From contig OY821784.1 of NCBI GenBank assembly GCA_963682175.1, positions 26,765,621 to 26,829,620 of the forward strand: a stretch of DNA of 64,000 nucleotides, read 5' to 3'. Of the stretch, positions 24,754 through 36,984 are shown piece after piece (position 1 is the stretch's first letter; every line of letters begins with the position of its first letter). The notes beneath the pieces are model-generated. The model was given only the letters and a program-made list of their open reading frames with translations, ran no database searches and was not told the DNA's origin. A program made the position numbers and the translations under genes. Origin of the DNA: Triglochin maritima. Lineage: Eukaryota > Streptophyta > Magnoliopsida > Alismatales > Juncaginaceae.

Positions 24754-25843
24754 TCTTCCTTCCTCTCCTTCTTAGGTTAGTTTTATTTTTTATTTAGTAC
24801 AGTAGGTTTTATTTTCTTACTTAGTAGAGTGTGATTTAGTTTCTTGCTTAGTAGTGTAGTGGAGGAGAAGATGAGCAAACTTTCTAATATTCATTTCTTA
24901 ATCAAGTTTTATTGTCTTGTTCTTTATGTTCAGTTCTTTCATTTGATGCAATTTTTATTCCATTGCTTTGGTTGCATTTACTCTTCTTTACTTGTTAAAA
25001 GTTGTTTTTAAGTTGTTTTTTCTTAGTTAATATGTTGATTAGTGAGTAATCCAACCCTATTGAGGGGTGGAGAATGATCTGAAGTGTGAATGTTGTGAGA
25101 TTGGTGTGTGTTTTAATCTTAATCTTGGAGCTTCACATGATTTCCACAGTTATTTTGATGGGTTCTTAACTCTTGCCTTTGATGTGTTAATGGTCTTAAT
25201 TTATGCTTAGCACATGCTTTGGCTAGTGGACCAACTTTATGGGAAATGATGAGGTAGGATAATGTTGGAGTGGGTAAAGAGATAAGGATGGCATGTGGGA
25301 GCATGTGGTCTTGTTGTTCTGATCATGATTAATGTCTTGTATGTTTCAATGATAATGCTAAATCTCAATTCATGTGGAGACATAGTTGGGGTTGCAGTTG
25401 TGGTCATTATGGATTCTATGTTCTCTTTGTCATTAAACATGTAATCATGTGGTTGTCTTTGTCCTCTTCTTGAGTAATGTCTTGTATTTTTTAATGATGG
25501 TAATAAATCTTAATCCATGTAGAGACACACTTAGTATTGTGGTTATCATAGATCTCCATGATATACATGTCATGAGCACTTAATTGTACACACACATGAA
25601 TCACACATCTACACTTTTGCATGCATTCTTCACCTCCTATGGGACTATATAGTTATATTAGGGTTTTTTATTTCATTCACTTTGTATTTGTTATTTAGTT
25701 TAAAATCCTCTCCATCTCATTTTCTCTCCTATCCGAGTATGGTGGGAACAATGACACACAACTCCTCATGGACATGACTTGTACTTTCTGCATCTTTACC
25801 AACACTGTGCACTTGTGGTATTGAACTGATAAAATCACAATCA
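24754..25843 (+). repeat. Athila LTR fragment (3' part)
   Basis: Second half of an LTR of the TGATTAGTAGC subfamily, matching 1714-2600 ('ctcctccttaggttagttt' type block at 24771). It ends 'aaaatcacaatca' near 25843. It has no 5' half of its own subfamily next to it. Confidence 0.75.
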
Positions 25844-26697
25844 AGCACCCTCACGAAGACGAATCCAACCTCGCAGAAAAGCACTCGACTTGACTCAACA
25901 TCCATACAGAAATAGAGGGTGTGATTAGAAGAGGAGACAATAATGCAGATTGGGGATGAGGAGAAGATTCAGAAGAGAAGGGAAGAATCCATAGAACTAG
26001 ATTGGGTAAAGGTGAGGGTAGAAGCCTATTCTAGCAATAATGGCTCAAATAAGCTTATGTTGGCTATGGGTCCTTAGATTAGACGACGCCTAACCGTGAC
26101 TCTCTACACTCCCGAATGCCTCACCTCCCTCTGCTGAAGGTCACAAAGTCGATGAGAAAGTCAAGACCTGGATGTCCCAAAAGTCTCAATGCAACTAAGC
26201 AAACGACGACATTCTGGTTATGATGACGAGAATTGGATTATCTCCTAAGTATGCCCGAACTATTAGAGGTCAATGTCTACTTGATTTTAGATTAAGTCTT
26301 TTGATTAGTGTGATTTTTGGGGAGAAGGAAGGGGTGATGAAATCCCATACCTTACCATGTATGGGGAAGTCCCCCTTATGGGTATTTTGATACCTAAACT
26401 AACAATCAAGCCCTCCAATCAAACACTCACCTCACTCTTGTTCCAAGCAAACCTTGCTAACTAATGCATGAATGAGTGAAGAAGGTGATGTACCTCATGT
26501 CAACAATCAACAACAAGAAAGTAAAGCAATAGAAAGACAATATGCGGATGGTTTGGAGATTTTGGTCCCCAAACTCCTCCTGGATGCTCTTTTGCCTCTA
26601 TGAAATTTCTCTGTCCACTTGTTCCCCAATCTAGTAACAAAACTAAAAAGAAAATGTAAGAAAAACCCACCAAAATGGTGGAAACAACAACGACGAC
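25844..26697 (-). other. Athila leader fragment, inverted
   Basis: Minus-strand leader sequence. The block GGGTGATGAAATCCC (26332 onward) is the reverse complement of the leader block at 11497, 30192 and 48915, and the 'gacgacgcctaa' stretch near 26080 matches leader/gag-start sequence at about 49185 in reverse. No gene seen. It is joined head-on to an LTR in plus orientation at 26698. Confidence 0.65.
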
Positions 26698-27903
26698 TAA
26701 TTAGTAACATATCATACATTGTATTCATGCTATGTCCTTTATTTTACCCCAATTTTGTGCCACTCGAGTGTTTATTTCAAGTGTTTCAGGTTTTAGGAAA
26801 TAAAGAAGAGAAAGGGAGAGAAAAGGACCTAAATGCAAGAAGAATTGACTAATTTGGAAGCCTTCTGGACTCGTTTATAATGCTCAAGGACTGGATTGCA
26901 AGTCAAGAAGGACCAAAGTGAAAACTTGGAGGGACCTGAGTGTAAAAAAATATTGTGCCACATAAGGTCATAATATCATGAACCTGAGGTGTAATTCAAT
27001 AGTTAAGATCAAACCGGTTCAAGACAATGGACCAAAGCCCCAATTTCTCTAGTGGGTCAGGTTATCGGGTCAGAGCACTCTGGAACTTTCAGATCTTATT
27101 TTCAGTCTTCCGATTATACCAAGAATAATCTAGACCCTCTAACTTGCTATAAATACGTTTGTAATCTTCCACTAGAACAAGTTTTAGTTTTTTGCTTGTA
27201 CTATTCATTTCTTAATCAAGTTAAGTTTCATGTTTTTATGTTGTTATATTTTATTCGATGCAAATTTTGTTCACTTGCCCTGGTTAGCTTTAGTTTTATT
27301 TTCTTGATTATGGGTTGTTTTGCTTTTGTATTTTTCTTGGTAATGGAGATGAGTAGAGAGTAGTCCATCCCATTTGGGGCGTGGATGGTGATGTGAAGTG
27401 TTGATGTGTTGTATTAGTGGGTTCCTCACTCTTCCCTTTGATGTGTTAATGGTCTTAATTGATGCTTAGCACATGCTTTAGTTAGTGGGCCTACATTATG
27501 CAGAATGATGAGGTGTGGATAAGACTAAAGTGGTAAAGGGATAAGTATGGCATGTGGGAGCATGTGCTCTTGTTGGCCTTACCTTAATTAATGTCTTATA
27601 TGTTTTCATGATAATGTTAAATCTTAATTCATGTGGAGACATAGTTGGTGTTTTTGTCATTATGGATCCATGTTATGCATGTCATGAGCTCTTAATTGTA
27701 CGCACACACAAATACACATCTAAACTTTTGCGTTCATTCTCCACCTCCTACGGGATTCATTTTTTATTAGTCGTTATTGTTTCGTGTCACATTTGTCGCC
27801 TACATTAGGCACCCTCATTCTTCATTTCTTCCCCCACTCGAGTATGGTTGTCGTTGACCCACACTCACTCCTAAAGGAGACGAGCTGTATTTGCCACGTC
27901 TTC
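26698..27903 (+). repeat. Athila LTR fragment, last ~50 bp missing
   Basis: LTR starting TAATTAGTAACATATC (G-to-A changes relative to TGATTAGTAGC). It breaks off at 'atttgccacgtctt' just before its end. First of three LTRs stacked in the same orientation. Confidence 0.8.
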
Positions 27904-28193
27904 TGATTAGTAGCATATCATGCATCATATTCATGCTATATATCCTTAATTTTACCCCAATATTGTTCTACTCGAGTGTTTGTTGTTACATTTCAGGTAT
28001 TAGATAATAAAGAAGAGAAGGGAAGAGAAAAAAGATTTAAGCGTAAGAAGAAAGGACTTAAATGAAGCAAAATGGACCTCTCTGTCATGCACAAGGACCC
28101 ATCTGCAAAAGGGAACAACCTGGACGTAAGCCCGGAGGGACCAAATAGAAAACTGATAAACTCCACACCATTATGGAGAGTATTGATTAGTAG
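27904..28193 (+). repeat. Athila LTR fragment (first 290 bp)
   Basis: Starts TGATTAGTAGCATATCATGC and is interrupted after 'ggagagtat' by the next LTR. Second in the stack. Confidence 0.82.
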
Positions 28194-29564
28194 CATATCA
28201 TGCATCATATTCTTGCTATATATCCTTAAGTTTACCCCAACATTGTGCTACTCGAGTGTTTGTTTCTATATTTCAGGTATTAGGCAATAAAGAAGAGAAA
28301 GGAATAGAAAAAGGACTGAAACGTAAGAAGAAAGGACTTAAATGAAGAAAGATGGACCTCTCATTCATACAATAGGACCCATCTGCAAGAGGGAAGGACC
28401 TGAACGTAACTCCAAAGGGACCAAATAGCAAATCGAGAAATTCCGCAACATCATGAGGAGTATTTTGGCAATTAGATTCATGCCTAGACTACAATAACCA
28501 ATCCAAGTGCACCCCACATGAGGAATTGAAGTACTAAAGAAGATATCCAAAAATGTGTCCGATCCGACAAAACAGGACTACCATTTGGCGGCCCTTTTTT
28601 CTCAGAATCTGACCCGATTTCGCATGCATATGGGTTATATGTTTATATCTATTCTAGGAATGTTTCATTAGTCCCACATTAGGGGATTGTCCCCAGTTTC
28701 TTTTTTTCATGCCAATAAATGGAACTCTTCCTCCTCCTTTGTAATTGACCCATTACTTGGTGGTCAGTCTCTCTACTTGGAGTAAGCCTTGGAGCAAAAC
28801 TCAAGTGGAGAAGAATGGTACTTGTAATGTGAGTCATGTAAATAAAATAATTCTTCTAGTTTTATCTTCATGTTGTCTCTTTTAATGTTTGCATGTTTAG
28901 CTTGAATTTATTTTCTTAATTGTAGTCTAATTAGAATGTCCTACTTTCTTAATATGATTGTTAGCTTAATGGGTAGTGAGTAGTTCCATCCCCCTTTGGG
29001 GGTGGAGTTGATGTTTATACATGTCATGAATAAAGGGATGAATACTATCTTTGCTTTATGTGATGAATGTGGGTGTATGCTTGTTTGAATAGAAGAGAAT
29101 ACTTAACTTGATGGTTTCAGGCATAATCATTATGTACTTCCCATGATTGTTTAGGTTCTCAAAAACAAACTTGTTTATGCTCGTCATGTTAATCAACTAG
29201 GTTAGTGATTTGGATGATAGGTATTGACACAACCATTAGGTACTTGCTATGCGTAAAAACACAACCTACACTTGTGCCCTATTGTATGCATTCCTCACCA
29301 CTTTATTTCATGTGTATACACACTCCACCCCTTGGGGGCCTTTTCTTCCTGATCATCATCTTGCTTTGATATTGCTCGGTTTAGTTTGTTTCAATTCCTC
29401 TCGCTTTCGTCTTCTTTCTTTGTTGCTTGCTATTTTAGGGTAGTATAGTTTAGTTTCACTTGATTTCTGAAGAATCAGAGTCGACACACCTCCTGGTGGA
29501 TCGACCCGTACTTGCCTCGTCTTAACCGATGGTCGTGCACTTGCGGTTAAACTTAATTTCAATC
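28194..29564 (+). repeat. Athila 5' LTR
   Basis: A 1,371-bp LTR from TGATTAGTAGCATATC to 'aatttcaatca', followed by a primer site, so it is a 5' LTR. One U3 palindrome (about 28576-28593) is partly decayed, and the TATA is weakened to 'caataaatgg' near 28716. Its closest relative here is the truncated LTR at 43572-44947. Confidence 0.88.
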
Positions 29565-29570
29565 AAGTTT

Positions 29571-29587
29571 TGGCGTCGTTGCCGAGG
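29571..29587 (+). other. Primer-binding site, tRNA-Asp type (diverged)
   Basis: TGGCGTCGTTGCCGAGG, two changes from the complement of the plant tRNA-Asp(GUC) 3' end (TGGCGCCGTTGCCGGGG). This primer is typical of Athila elements. Both changes are C/T or G/A transitions. Confidence 0.88.
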
Positions 29588-30385
29588 AGGTACTCTGTCC
29601 AGACTCTAGTTTGGACGATTTGAGTGGATTTGATCTTTTGTTTTTAGTTTTGTTTTATTTCAGGATGTTCACTATGCACTGGGAAAGAAGCTGGACAAAT
29701 CATGGAAGAATTGGAGCTAGCAAGACCATCAGTTAGCGGTCTGAGACCACTGATTGGCGGCGTTGTGAGTTCCTTTTACCCGACAATGTCTTCTGTTGGT
29801 TGGTCATGATAAAATAGTTATCTAGGAGCCCAATTTCCAAGTTTTGACCTCTATATTTCTCCCAAATTAATCAATAAACCAATCAGTTCCTTTTTTTAAG
29901 ACAACTTGGACCATAAAACTCGAAGCAAAAGATTAAACTAATTGTCATCTAGGTCATGCACCACTTGTAGACCTCACATGCACATTGTCTTTCTTTTGCT
30001 TTAAATTCCTATTGTCGATTGCTAGCGTGAGGTACGTGCACCCGTTCTCTCATTCGTGCATGGTTAGAGCATGCATTAGTTAGTAAGATGCATTGTAACA
30101 AGAGTGAGGTAAGTGTTTTTTTGGTGAGTTGCTTGCTAGCCTAAGATTTCAAAACATCTTTAAAGGGCACCACCTATAGTCTTAAAGATATGGTGGGGTG
30201 ATTTCATCACCCCTCCCGTAGCCACAAACGACACTCACGTGAAGCCTTAATCTAAAATCAAGTAGACATTGACCATTAAGACTCGGGTGCATTAGGAAAG
30301 TGATCCAGTCACGACCGTCATAGCCTGATCGGCGTCGCCCACTTTGTCAATACCAAGAGAGACGAGATCTCCGGATCTTGGCTCA
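29588..30385 (+). other. Athila leader, interrupted by a nested element
   Basis: Untranslated leader with paired palindromes at 29724-29741 and 29744-29761, and the conserved block GGGTGATTTCATCACCC at 30196-30212, which can fold as a six-base-pair hairpin. It is interrupted after GCTCA (30381-30385) and resumes at 36980. Confidence 0.82.
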
Positions 30386-31581
30386 TGATGGGAATTTTAT
30401 TTATACCGCAAGTCCACAGCGTCAATGAAGACGTGGCAAGTACGAGTCGAACACAAGGAGGGAGAGATTTATTATTTTTGTGATTTTCGATTAAGGAAGA
30501 AAGAGAGAAAAAAATAAGTTTGGTTTTGAGATTTTTGGTTTTTAATTTTCTAAAGCATGAAACATGAACAAATAAAACTAAAAGAAGAACAAAGATGGTG
30601 AATTCCGTTGGGTGGAGGTTTAGATATCGGGTTTAGATTAGAGAATTCTGAAACTCATAATAAATCATATTAGTTATAAAGCATTACATGATAAATGATT
30701 TAACATAAACTCAAGTAATCAAAACATACTAATACGAAATTAAAATAATAACATCTTCTCTTCTCATCACCCTAAATCCGTCACCCCCACCCTTTGGAAA
30801 GAGTTAGAAACTCATAGATGGAGGGAGGGAGAAGGGGTCCTAGAGAAACTAAGAAAGAAAAGTAAAAACACAAAAAAACTAACAGAATTTTATTGCTAAA
30901 AAGAAGAATACAAAACTAAGACTAAGAATTAAAAACTAAGGTTAAAATTAAGAAGATCCTCTACAACATCGTTTCAGGGCTATTTATAGCCGATACAAGG
31001 GACTTAGGTATAAAATAGGAAAGTACACGCGTCAACACGCAACCGGTAAAAAAATTAGAGCATGGAACTAATTTTGTGCGGCGGATTTGCCGCATTTTGT
31101 ACATAAGGTGCGGCGGATTCGCCGCATTTTGTACATAAGGTGCGGAGGATTCGCCGCATTTTTAGCTCCGATTTAATCCGGATTTTTCCTGTGTGTTTAT
31201 GGTATGATTTCAATATCCTTTGCGCGTCTGGATTGATTCTTTCCTTTCTTTTGAGCTCCGAATTTATTTCTTTATATATTTGGAGATCCACATTGATTTT
31301 TCTTTAGATTTTCTCCATAATAATAAAAGCTACTCGTAATTTGCAATTAGGTCTTGAATGCTTTTATGCTTGGATGCATTTCCATTTGAAACCCGATAAT
31401 CTTGAACTTGGTCTTTATGAAGGGAATGAGTCTCTTGCACGCATTTATGCTCGGGATATGGGTAATTTGCATTCAGGTCCCTGTATTCTGTAAATAAGAC
31501 TAAACACATACCTTAGTAGCATTTATTGATATAAAATTAATCTAAATGAAAGACATATGATGCAATGTATGCAATGCATCA
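30386..31581 (-). repeat. 3' LTR of the gag-only element
   Basis: 1,196 bp. TATA in the palindrome GGCTATAAATAGCC (30978-30991, minus strand). Three palindromes of the type TGCGGCGGATTCGCCGCA are at 31077-31094, 31109-31126 and 31141-31158, spaced by 'ttttgtacataagg'. Confidence 0.92.
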
Positions 31582-32549
31582 AATACCCCCACACCTAGAT
31601 TTTGCTAGTCCCTAGCAAAACAGAATATAAGAGAAACTGAAAACAGGGAAATCCTAACTCACTTTCGTAGTAATCATGGTTGCACTTAGCATGTGCAACA
31701 AGCCTTTAAACCCCCAAGTTTCCTTAGAGGACGAGTTTTGTCTCGTGAGGGTTTTCAGTTGACACACCCACAAAGTCTTAATTCAACATTTCATTAATAG
31801 CTCTCAATATCTCCACCTCAACATTATACATCTTACTTAGAATTCTTGCATGCTTATTATATAAGTCTAACCCATAAAAAAACTGACTTGGTCTTCATTC
31901 CTCCAATATTCACACCACTAACCCTTCTACACATGTTATCACTTAAATTATTTTGCACGCCTCCTCTGGTGGTGAAGTATCATTCGGATCAATCATGGCA
32001 TGAATCATTCTTTTAGCTTTGGGCCTTGAGTATCTTAAAGTATTTTTTTTCTTTTTCCGTAATTCAACACATTTTCTTTTTCTCACACTTTTACCCTTTT
32101 TGCATTCGTGTAGCGAGTTTGGTCGATAATCTCGAGCTGGCAGACTCAAGTTACCGGGTTTTAAGATACCCCTACGGACCAGTGACTCAAAGGCTTGGGT
32201 TTTGTAATCATTTTGCAAAATGTGCTTTCCTCACTTTATTCCTTTATTTTTATTTTTATTTACTTTTATTTTCCTCAAGGCTTAATTGCTATTAGAAGTC
32301 CACACTTCCCGGTATATTTTCCTCAACCTCTGCTTTTTATCAACCACTTCAAAGATTTGATTCATCCAATTTAAGTGCACACATGTCTTAAAGGGTAATG
32401 AGTTATTTCTTTGGAACTTAGATTTATGTCATAATTTTTACAAGTAGAACTATATAATAAGGAACAAAAACTCAATGCAATTTGTACTCGGGTTTTGGTG
32501 GTTCAATCTTAAGCTATGTCATGGAACATTGAATTTTATTTTATTTTTA

Positions 32550-32595
<46 letters not shown>

Positions 32596-32938
32596 TAGAT
32601 AGATAGATACATAAACACCCCCCACACCTAAATCATGCATCGTCCTCAATGAATGTGAGCAAGATACTACATGGATTTATGCATGAAAAAGTAAAAGATC
32701 TCACCAACGTGAAGTACAAAGGAAGGATCATGGCTATGTTGATGGACAAAACCTGAATTCCCTCAAAAACCTGTGAGATGCTAAAGAAGGGAGTCAAATA
32801 CGGGAAACAAATGAGGCTCAAATACTTAAGGGTTGGATCCCACACAAACAATGCTCACTGAAGGAGTCTTTTATTTATTTTTTATTTCTTTTTTGAAATA
32901 TATAACTATGTACAAACATAAATTCCCATCTTCATTTG
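31582..32938 (-). other. 3' untranslated region of the gag-only element
   Basis: No gene. The polypurine tract 31582-31596 (minus strand 'aggtgtgggggtatt') lies next to 'gggactagcaaaa', as in the other Athila elements here. An (AT)n/(GATA)n microsatellite occupies about 32555-32609. Short parts near 32620-32760 match the start of the conserved 3'-UTR of the gag-protease elements; the middle is diverged. Confidence 0.8.
32555..32609 (+). repeat. AT/GATA microsatellite
   Basis: About 19 AT units followed by GATA units, inside the 3' untranslated region of the gag-only element. Confidence 0.95.
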
Positions 32939-34436
32939 TCAAAAGACATCAAAAGGGAACATGACACCACGTGGGGCCAGAATATTCATGCGTGGGCCCC
33001 CTTCACAAAGAGCAGAAGATGAAATGAGAGGTTCATAAATTGGACGCAAAGGCGTCTCGTTCAAAGGATCAAATTGAAAGAGCTTGAACCTCTCGAGAGT
33101 TTGGGAAATAAGGGGCAACGGAAGAAGAGTTTCTCCCGTTGCGGTGCTGAAGTTATGATCGTCAATCCAAACTCTCCAACAAACTACTTGGTGCGTCGGA
33201 GCAAGGTCAAGAGCCTTGTCAGGCAAGTCCGACTCACCAGGCGAACATAAAATGGGTCTCATACCCAATGTATCCTCCAAGGAACTCCTAATACCCTCAT
33301 GAGCATTGTAGTCGTTTGATGTTCCATCATTTCCTAGATGATCAGGAACAATAGTGAGAGGCAAACTCTCATCAGGTTGCTTGAAATTGAGGGTGCTAGG
33401 GAGCTCTTGCTCCACCGGAGGTGAGTCCTTAAGAGGTACAACATGAAGATCATGTGGCTCAAGGGCCACGGGGCAAGAAGATAAGGCACAATCCTGGGCC
33501 GACTCATGATGAAATTGGTCAATTTTATTCTCAAAGTGTATCGAATCCTCCACTAAGTGATCGTGAATTGAAACCCCAAGTCCTTCAGACTGACTAGGAG
33601 TTTCGCTTTGAAAGATTGTGCTTTGAATTTGTGGATGTGGTGGTGGTTCGATATCAAAAGATGAATTCTCATGTTGACAAGACAAGTTACTCTCCTCACG
33701 TTTACTTAATTGTTGCGACATTTGACTCAATTGCAGTAACATATTTTGTACGGACTGTTGAGTGGTTTCCACGAATGTAAGGAGAGTTTGTTCAAGGGAA
33801 TCAGGTATGCGGTCAACTATGAGGTTCAAGTCAGAGCTTGGGAACTTTTTAGGTTGGGTGTTGATGGGGTGAGAGTAAGTACAATGGTTTGGAGTGGGGT
33901 GTTGGTAGGACTCTGGGTATTCGGGAGGAGGATACTGAGGTGAAAATGAAGTATAAGAATTTGGATATGAATTGTCTCTCCACGAATCCATCACTCTCGG
34001 GTTGTACGTGGATGCGTAATAGTCATATTGAGCGTTTTGGGAAAAAGGTATGCTCATACTCAGGCTCTGGGGGAATATAAGGACATTCCCTGATAACATG
34101 ACCACTCAACCCACAACAGTCGCACGGTAAGGCTACTGGTGCCACCGATGCACAGATGTTGTCTGTCCTACGCATGAAGGAGGCAAAAGTTTGTTGTAAT
34201 GTCTCAGTTTGTTGACCAGCATATGATCTGACATAACTAGATTGTGGTCTAGCAGTCGGTGCCTCTCTCATGTTACCCCAATATGAAGATTGCTCAGCCA
34301 CACAATTCGGATTGTCCCAACCATATGGGGTGTTAGTTTGAGCCACCCCAGGTTGCATGGGTCCGGAATACCAGGACAAATTGTCCTGGTTCCAACAACG
34401 ATATGGATGGTCGCCCATGTAACCTTCCATCTTCAC
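32939..34436 (-). pseudogene. Zinc-knuckle protein of the gag-only element (one frameshift)
   Basis: Two overlapping frames, 34436-34023 (137 codons) and 34105-32939 (388 codons), form one protein if a one-base slip in the T run near 34050 is allowed. Start: ATG 34436 or the second Met. The first frame ends in a CCHC knuckle (Cys105, Cys108, His113, Cys118). The second runs through a Tyr/Pro/Ser-rich segment, a LEQTLLTFVETTQQS helix and an acidic stretch with one VALEPHDLH unit. It then reaches CWRVWIDD, which resembles the start of the RT domain, and ends VMFPFDVF. The usual Retrotrans_gag capsid domain and the protease are absent. The frameshift may be decay or a functional slip site; I cannot tell. 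The role is presumably RNA binding in a particle supplied by a relative. Confidence 0.75.
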
Positions 34437-35723
34437 AAAGAGCTCTAGAGTCGACCACTCTCACCACCACGAGGCTAAACTCGTAAAAAGTGCTCGACTC
34501 GACCCTAAAAACGCTACCAGAGAGTGTAAACGGGAGGAGACTATAACGTAGAATAAGGTGAGAGACTATAACGTAGAATAAGGTGAGAAGAAGATGACTC
34601 AGAGGAGAAGGGAAACTTAACTCTAAAAGATATATAAGAGGGTTGGTCAGAAGTTTCCTGAACAAGCACGGTTCAAACAATCCTAGACCTATTGTCGCTT
34701 AAATCTAGACGACTCCTAACTGGTTGAGTCGAATTGATTTGCTTGATTCACCTCCCTCACTAATCAAACCAACTTGGCCAGGCCGTGTATAGCTAGTGGG
34801 GGTGCTTCCGACAGAGTCGGTGCCAATTAGACAACCACTTCTCTTGGAAGACTTTCGTCAACACAAAAACACTTTCTAGACACCAAATTAAATTCGATCA
34901 GCTTTAGGTCATAGCAAGTCAAACCAATCTTCTCCTTAATTGAGTCTGAGTCCTTAGGGGTCAATGTCTAATTGATTTTAATTTTAAAGCTTGGGTGACA
35001 CTTTAGGATTGTGATTTGTGGGTCACGGAAGGGTGATGAAATCCCCACCGTATCTTTTCCTACGGAGTTGCCTTTAAGATAGTTTAACTTAAATCTAGCA
35101 AAGATAGTCAAACATTGGTCTTTAATTGGGGGCAATTGCAAAGTTGTATGCAAACTAAATTATATGCTTAAATGCAATCGTTAAAACGCGATACGTACCT
35201 TGCCTCCAGCACTCTTCAACAATAAAAAAAATTTGCAAGAATTTTGCAAGAATAATGCAAACAAAACATTATATGATGCATGCACTAAGTCCTTCTAATT
35301 TTGCCAATTTTTAGGTCAGAGTTGAATTATTGCCAATTATGGAATTTTTCCCTAACACGTGCAGTTCTACGAAAAGGAACTTTTCGAAAATTAAGATTTT
35401 ACGAGAAAGGCAAGAAAAGTTACCTCCGCAATGCTCAGACGGGTTCGCCGCCCGCTCTCGAAAATTCCCAGATGCTCTGCACGTCCACCCAGAGATGGAG
35501 ACGACCTCAGAAAAAAATGAAACCCAGATTTTTCAAATGTGCGGCGATTCCGCCGCAGATTATTCTTGGTATGCGGTGATTCCGCCGCCCTTCTTGCTCC
35601 AACTGTGCCCGGATTTCGCCGTGCACTCTGTTGTCTCCTAAAACGCAAACCCAAATAGTTAGTTCGCACACAAGATAAAAATGATAGAATCGAAATCAAT
35701 AAAAAACAAAATCTGCGTCGCCT
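34437..35723 (-). other. Leader of the gag-only element
   Basis: Untranslated leader with the block GGGTGATGAAATCCCCACC (35041-35059), shared with the leaders of the gag-protease and pol-bearing elements. A 25-bp tandem duplication lies at about 34536-34586. A palindrome pair (35541-35556 and 35573-35588) ends 135 bp from the primer site. Confidence 0.8.
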
Positions 35724-35740
35724 CCCCGGCAACGGCACCA
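35724..35740 (-). other. Primer-binding site, tRNA-Asp type
   Basis: Minus strand TGGTGCCGTTGCCGGGG, one change from the tRNA-Asp complement, 6 bp inside the 5' LTR. Confidence 0.9.
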
Positions 35741-35746
35741 AAAACT

Positions 35747-36979
35747 TGATGGGAATTTTATTTATACCGCAAGTGCACGGCGTCAATGAAGACGTGGCAA
35801 GTACGGGTCGAACAAAAGGAGGGAGAGATTTGTTATTTTGTGATTTTCGATTAAGGAAGAAAGAGAGAAAAAAATAAGTTTGGTTTTGAGATTTTTGGTT
35901 TTAATTTTCTAAAGCATGAAACATGAACAAATAAAACTAAAATAAGAACAAAGATGGTGAATTCCATTGGGTGGAGGTTTAGATATCGGGTTTAGATTAG
36001 AGAATTCTGAAACTTATAATAAATCATATTAGTTATAAAGCATTACATGATAAATGATTTAACATAAACTCAAGTAATCGAAACATACTAATACAAAATT
36101 AAAATAATAACATCTTCTTTTCTCATCACCCTAAATCTGTCACCCCCGCCCTTTTGAAAGAGTTAGAAACTCATAGATGGAGGGAGGGAGAAGGGGTCCT
36201 AGAGAAACTAAGAAAGAAAAGTAAAAACACAAAATAAACAACCAGAATTTTATTGCTAAAAAGAAGAATACAAAACTAAGACTAAGAATTAAAAACTAAG
36301 GTTAAAATTAAGAAGATCCTCTACAACATCGTTTCAGGGCTATTTATAGCCGATACAAGGGACTTAGGTATAAAATAGGAAAGTACACGCGTCAACACGC
36401 AACCGGTAAAAAAATTAGAGCATGGATCTAATTTTGTGCGGCGGATTCGCCGCATTTTGTACATAAGGTGCGGCGGATGGATCTAATTTTGTGCGGCGGA
36501 TTCGCCGCATTTTTAGCTCCGATTTAATCCAGATTTTTTCTGTGTGTTTATGGTATGATTTCAATATCCTTTGCGCGTCTGGATTGATTCTTTCCTTTCT
36601 TTTGAGCTCCGACTTTATTTCTTTATATATTTGGAGATCCACATTGATTTTTCTTTAGATTTTCTCCACAATAATAAAAGCTACTCGTAATTTGCAATGA
36701 GGTCCTTGGCTTTTTGCAATTAAGTCATTGTCTACTTTTTGTAATTAGGTCTTGAATGCTTTTATGCTTGGATGCATTTCCATTTGAAACCCGATAATCT
36801 TGAACTTGGTCTTTATGACAAGAATGAGTCTCTTGCACGCATTTATGCTCGGGATATGGGTAATTTGCATTCTGGTCCCTGTATTCTGTAAATAAGACTA
36901 AACACATACCTTAGTAGAATTTATTGATATAAAATTAATCTAAATGAAAGACATATGCTGCAATGTATGCAATGCATCA
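35747..36979 (-). repeat. 5' LTR of the gag-only element
   Basis: 1,233 bp, with U3 palindromes at 36437-36454 and 36492-36509 and a partial copy between them. It has about 40 bp near 36700 ('caattaagtcattgtc' region) that the other LTR lacks. TATA on the minus strand near 36341-36354. Confidence 0.92.
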
Positions 36980-36984
36980 GCTCA

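Larger units (their letters stand above)
30386..36979 (-). mobile_element. Complete gag-only LTR element (TR-GAG-like), inserted in an Athila leader
   Basis: A 6,594-bp element in minus orientation with LTRs at 35747-36979 (5') and 30386-31581 (3'). It has a tRNA-Asp primer site at 35724-35740, a polypurine tract at 31582-31596 and target duplication GCTCA (30381-30385 and 36980-36984). Both LTR ends are TGATG...CATCA. Inside it codes only for a zinc-knuckle protein with a tail; no capsid domain, protease, RT, RNase H or integrase is visible. This matches the idea of non-autonomous 'terminal-repeat with gag' elements. Hand comparison of the first ~480 bp of the two LTRs gives about 14 substitutions (near 3%), so the insertion is fairly recent. 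It must have used enzymes from another element. Confidence 0.93.

Noticed and set aside
32026..32295. Open frame of 89 codons, Phe/Leu-rich
   Set aside because: Antisense to the 3'-UTR of the gag-only element, low complexity from T-rich runs.
35724..35740. tRNA-Asp gene fragment
   Set aside because: It ends with CCA, which is not encoded in plant tRNA genes, and lies 6 bp from an LTR: it is the primer-binding site.
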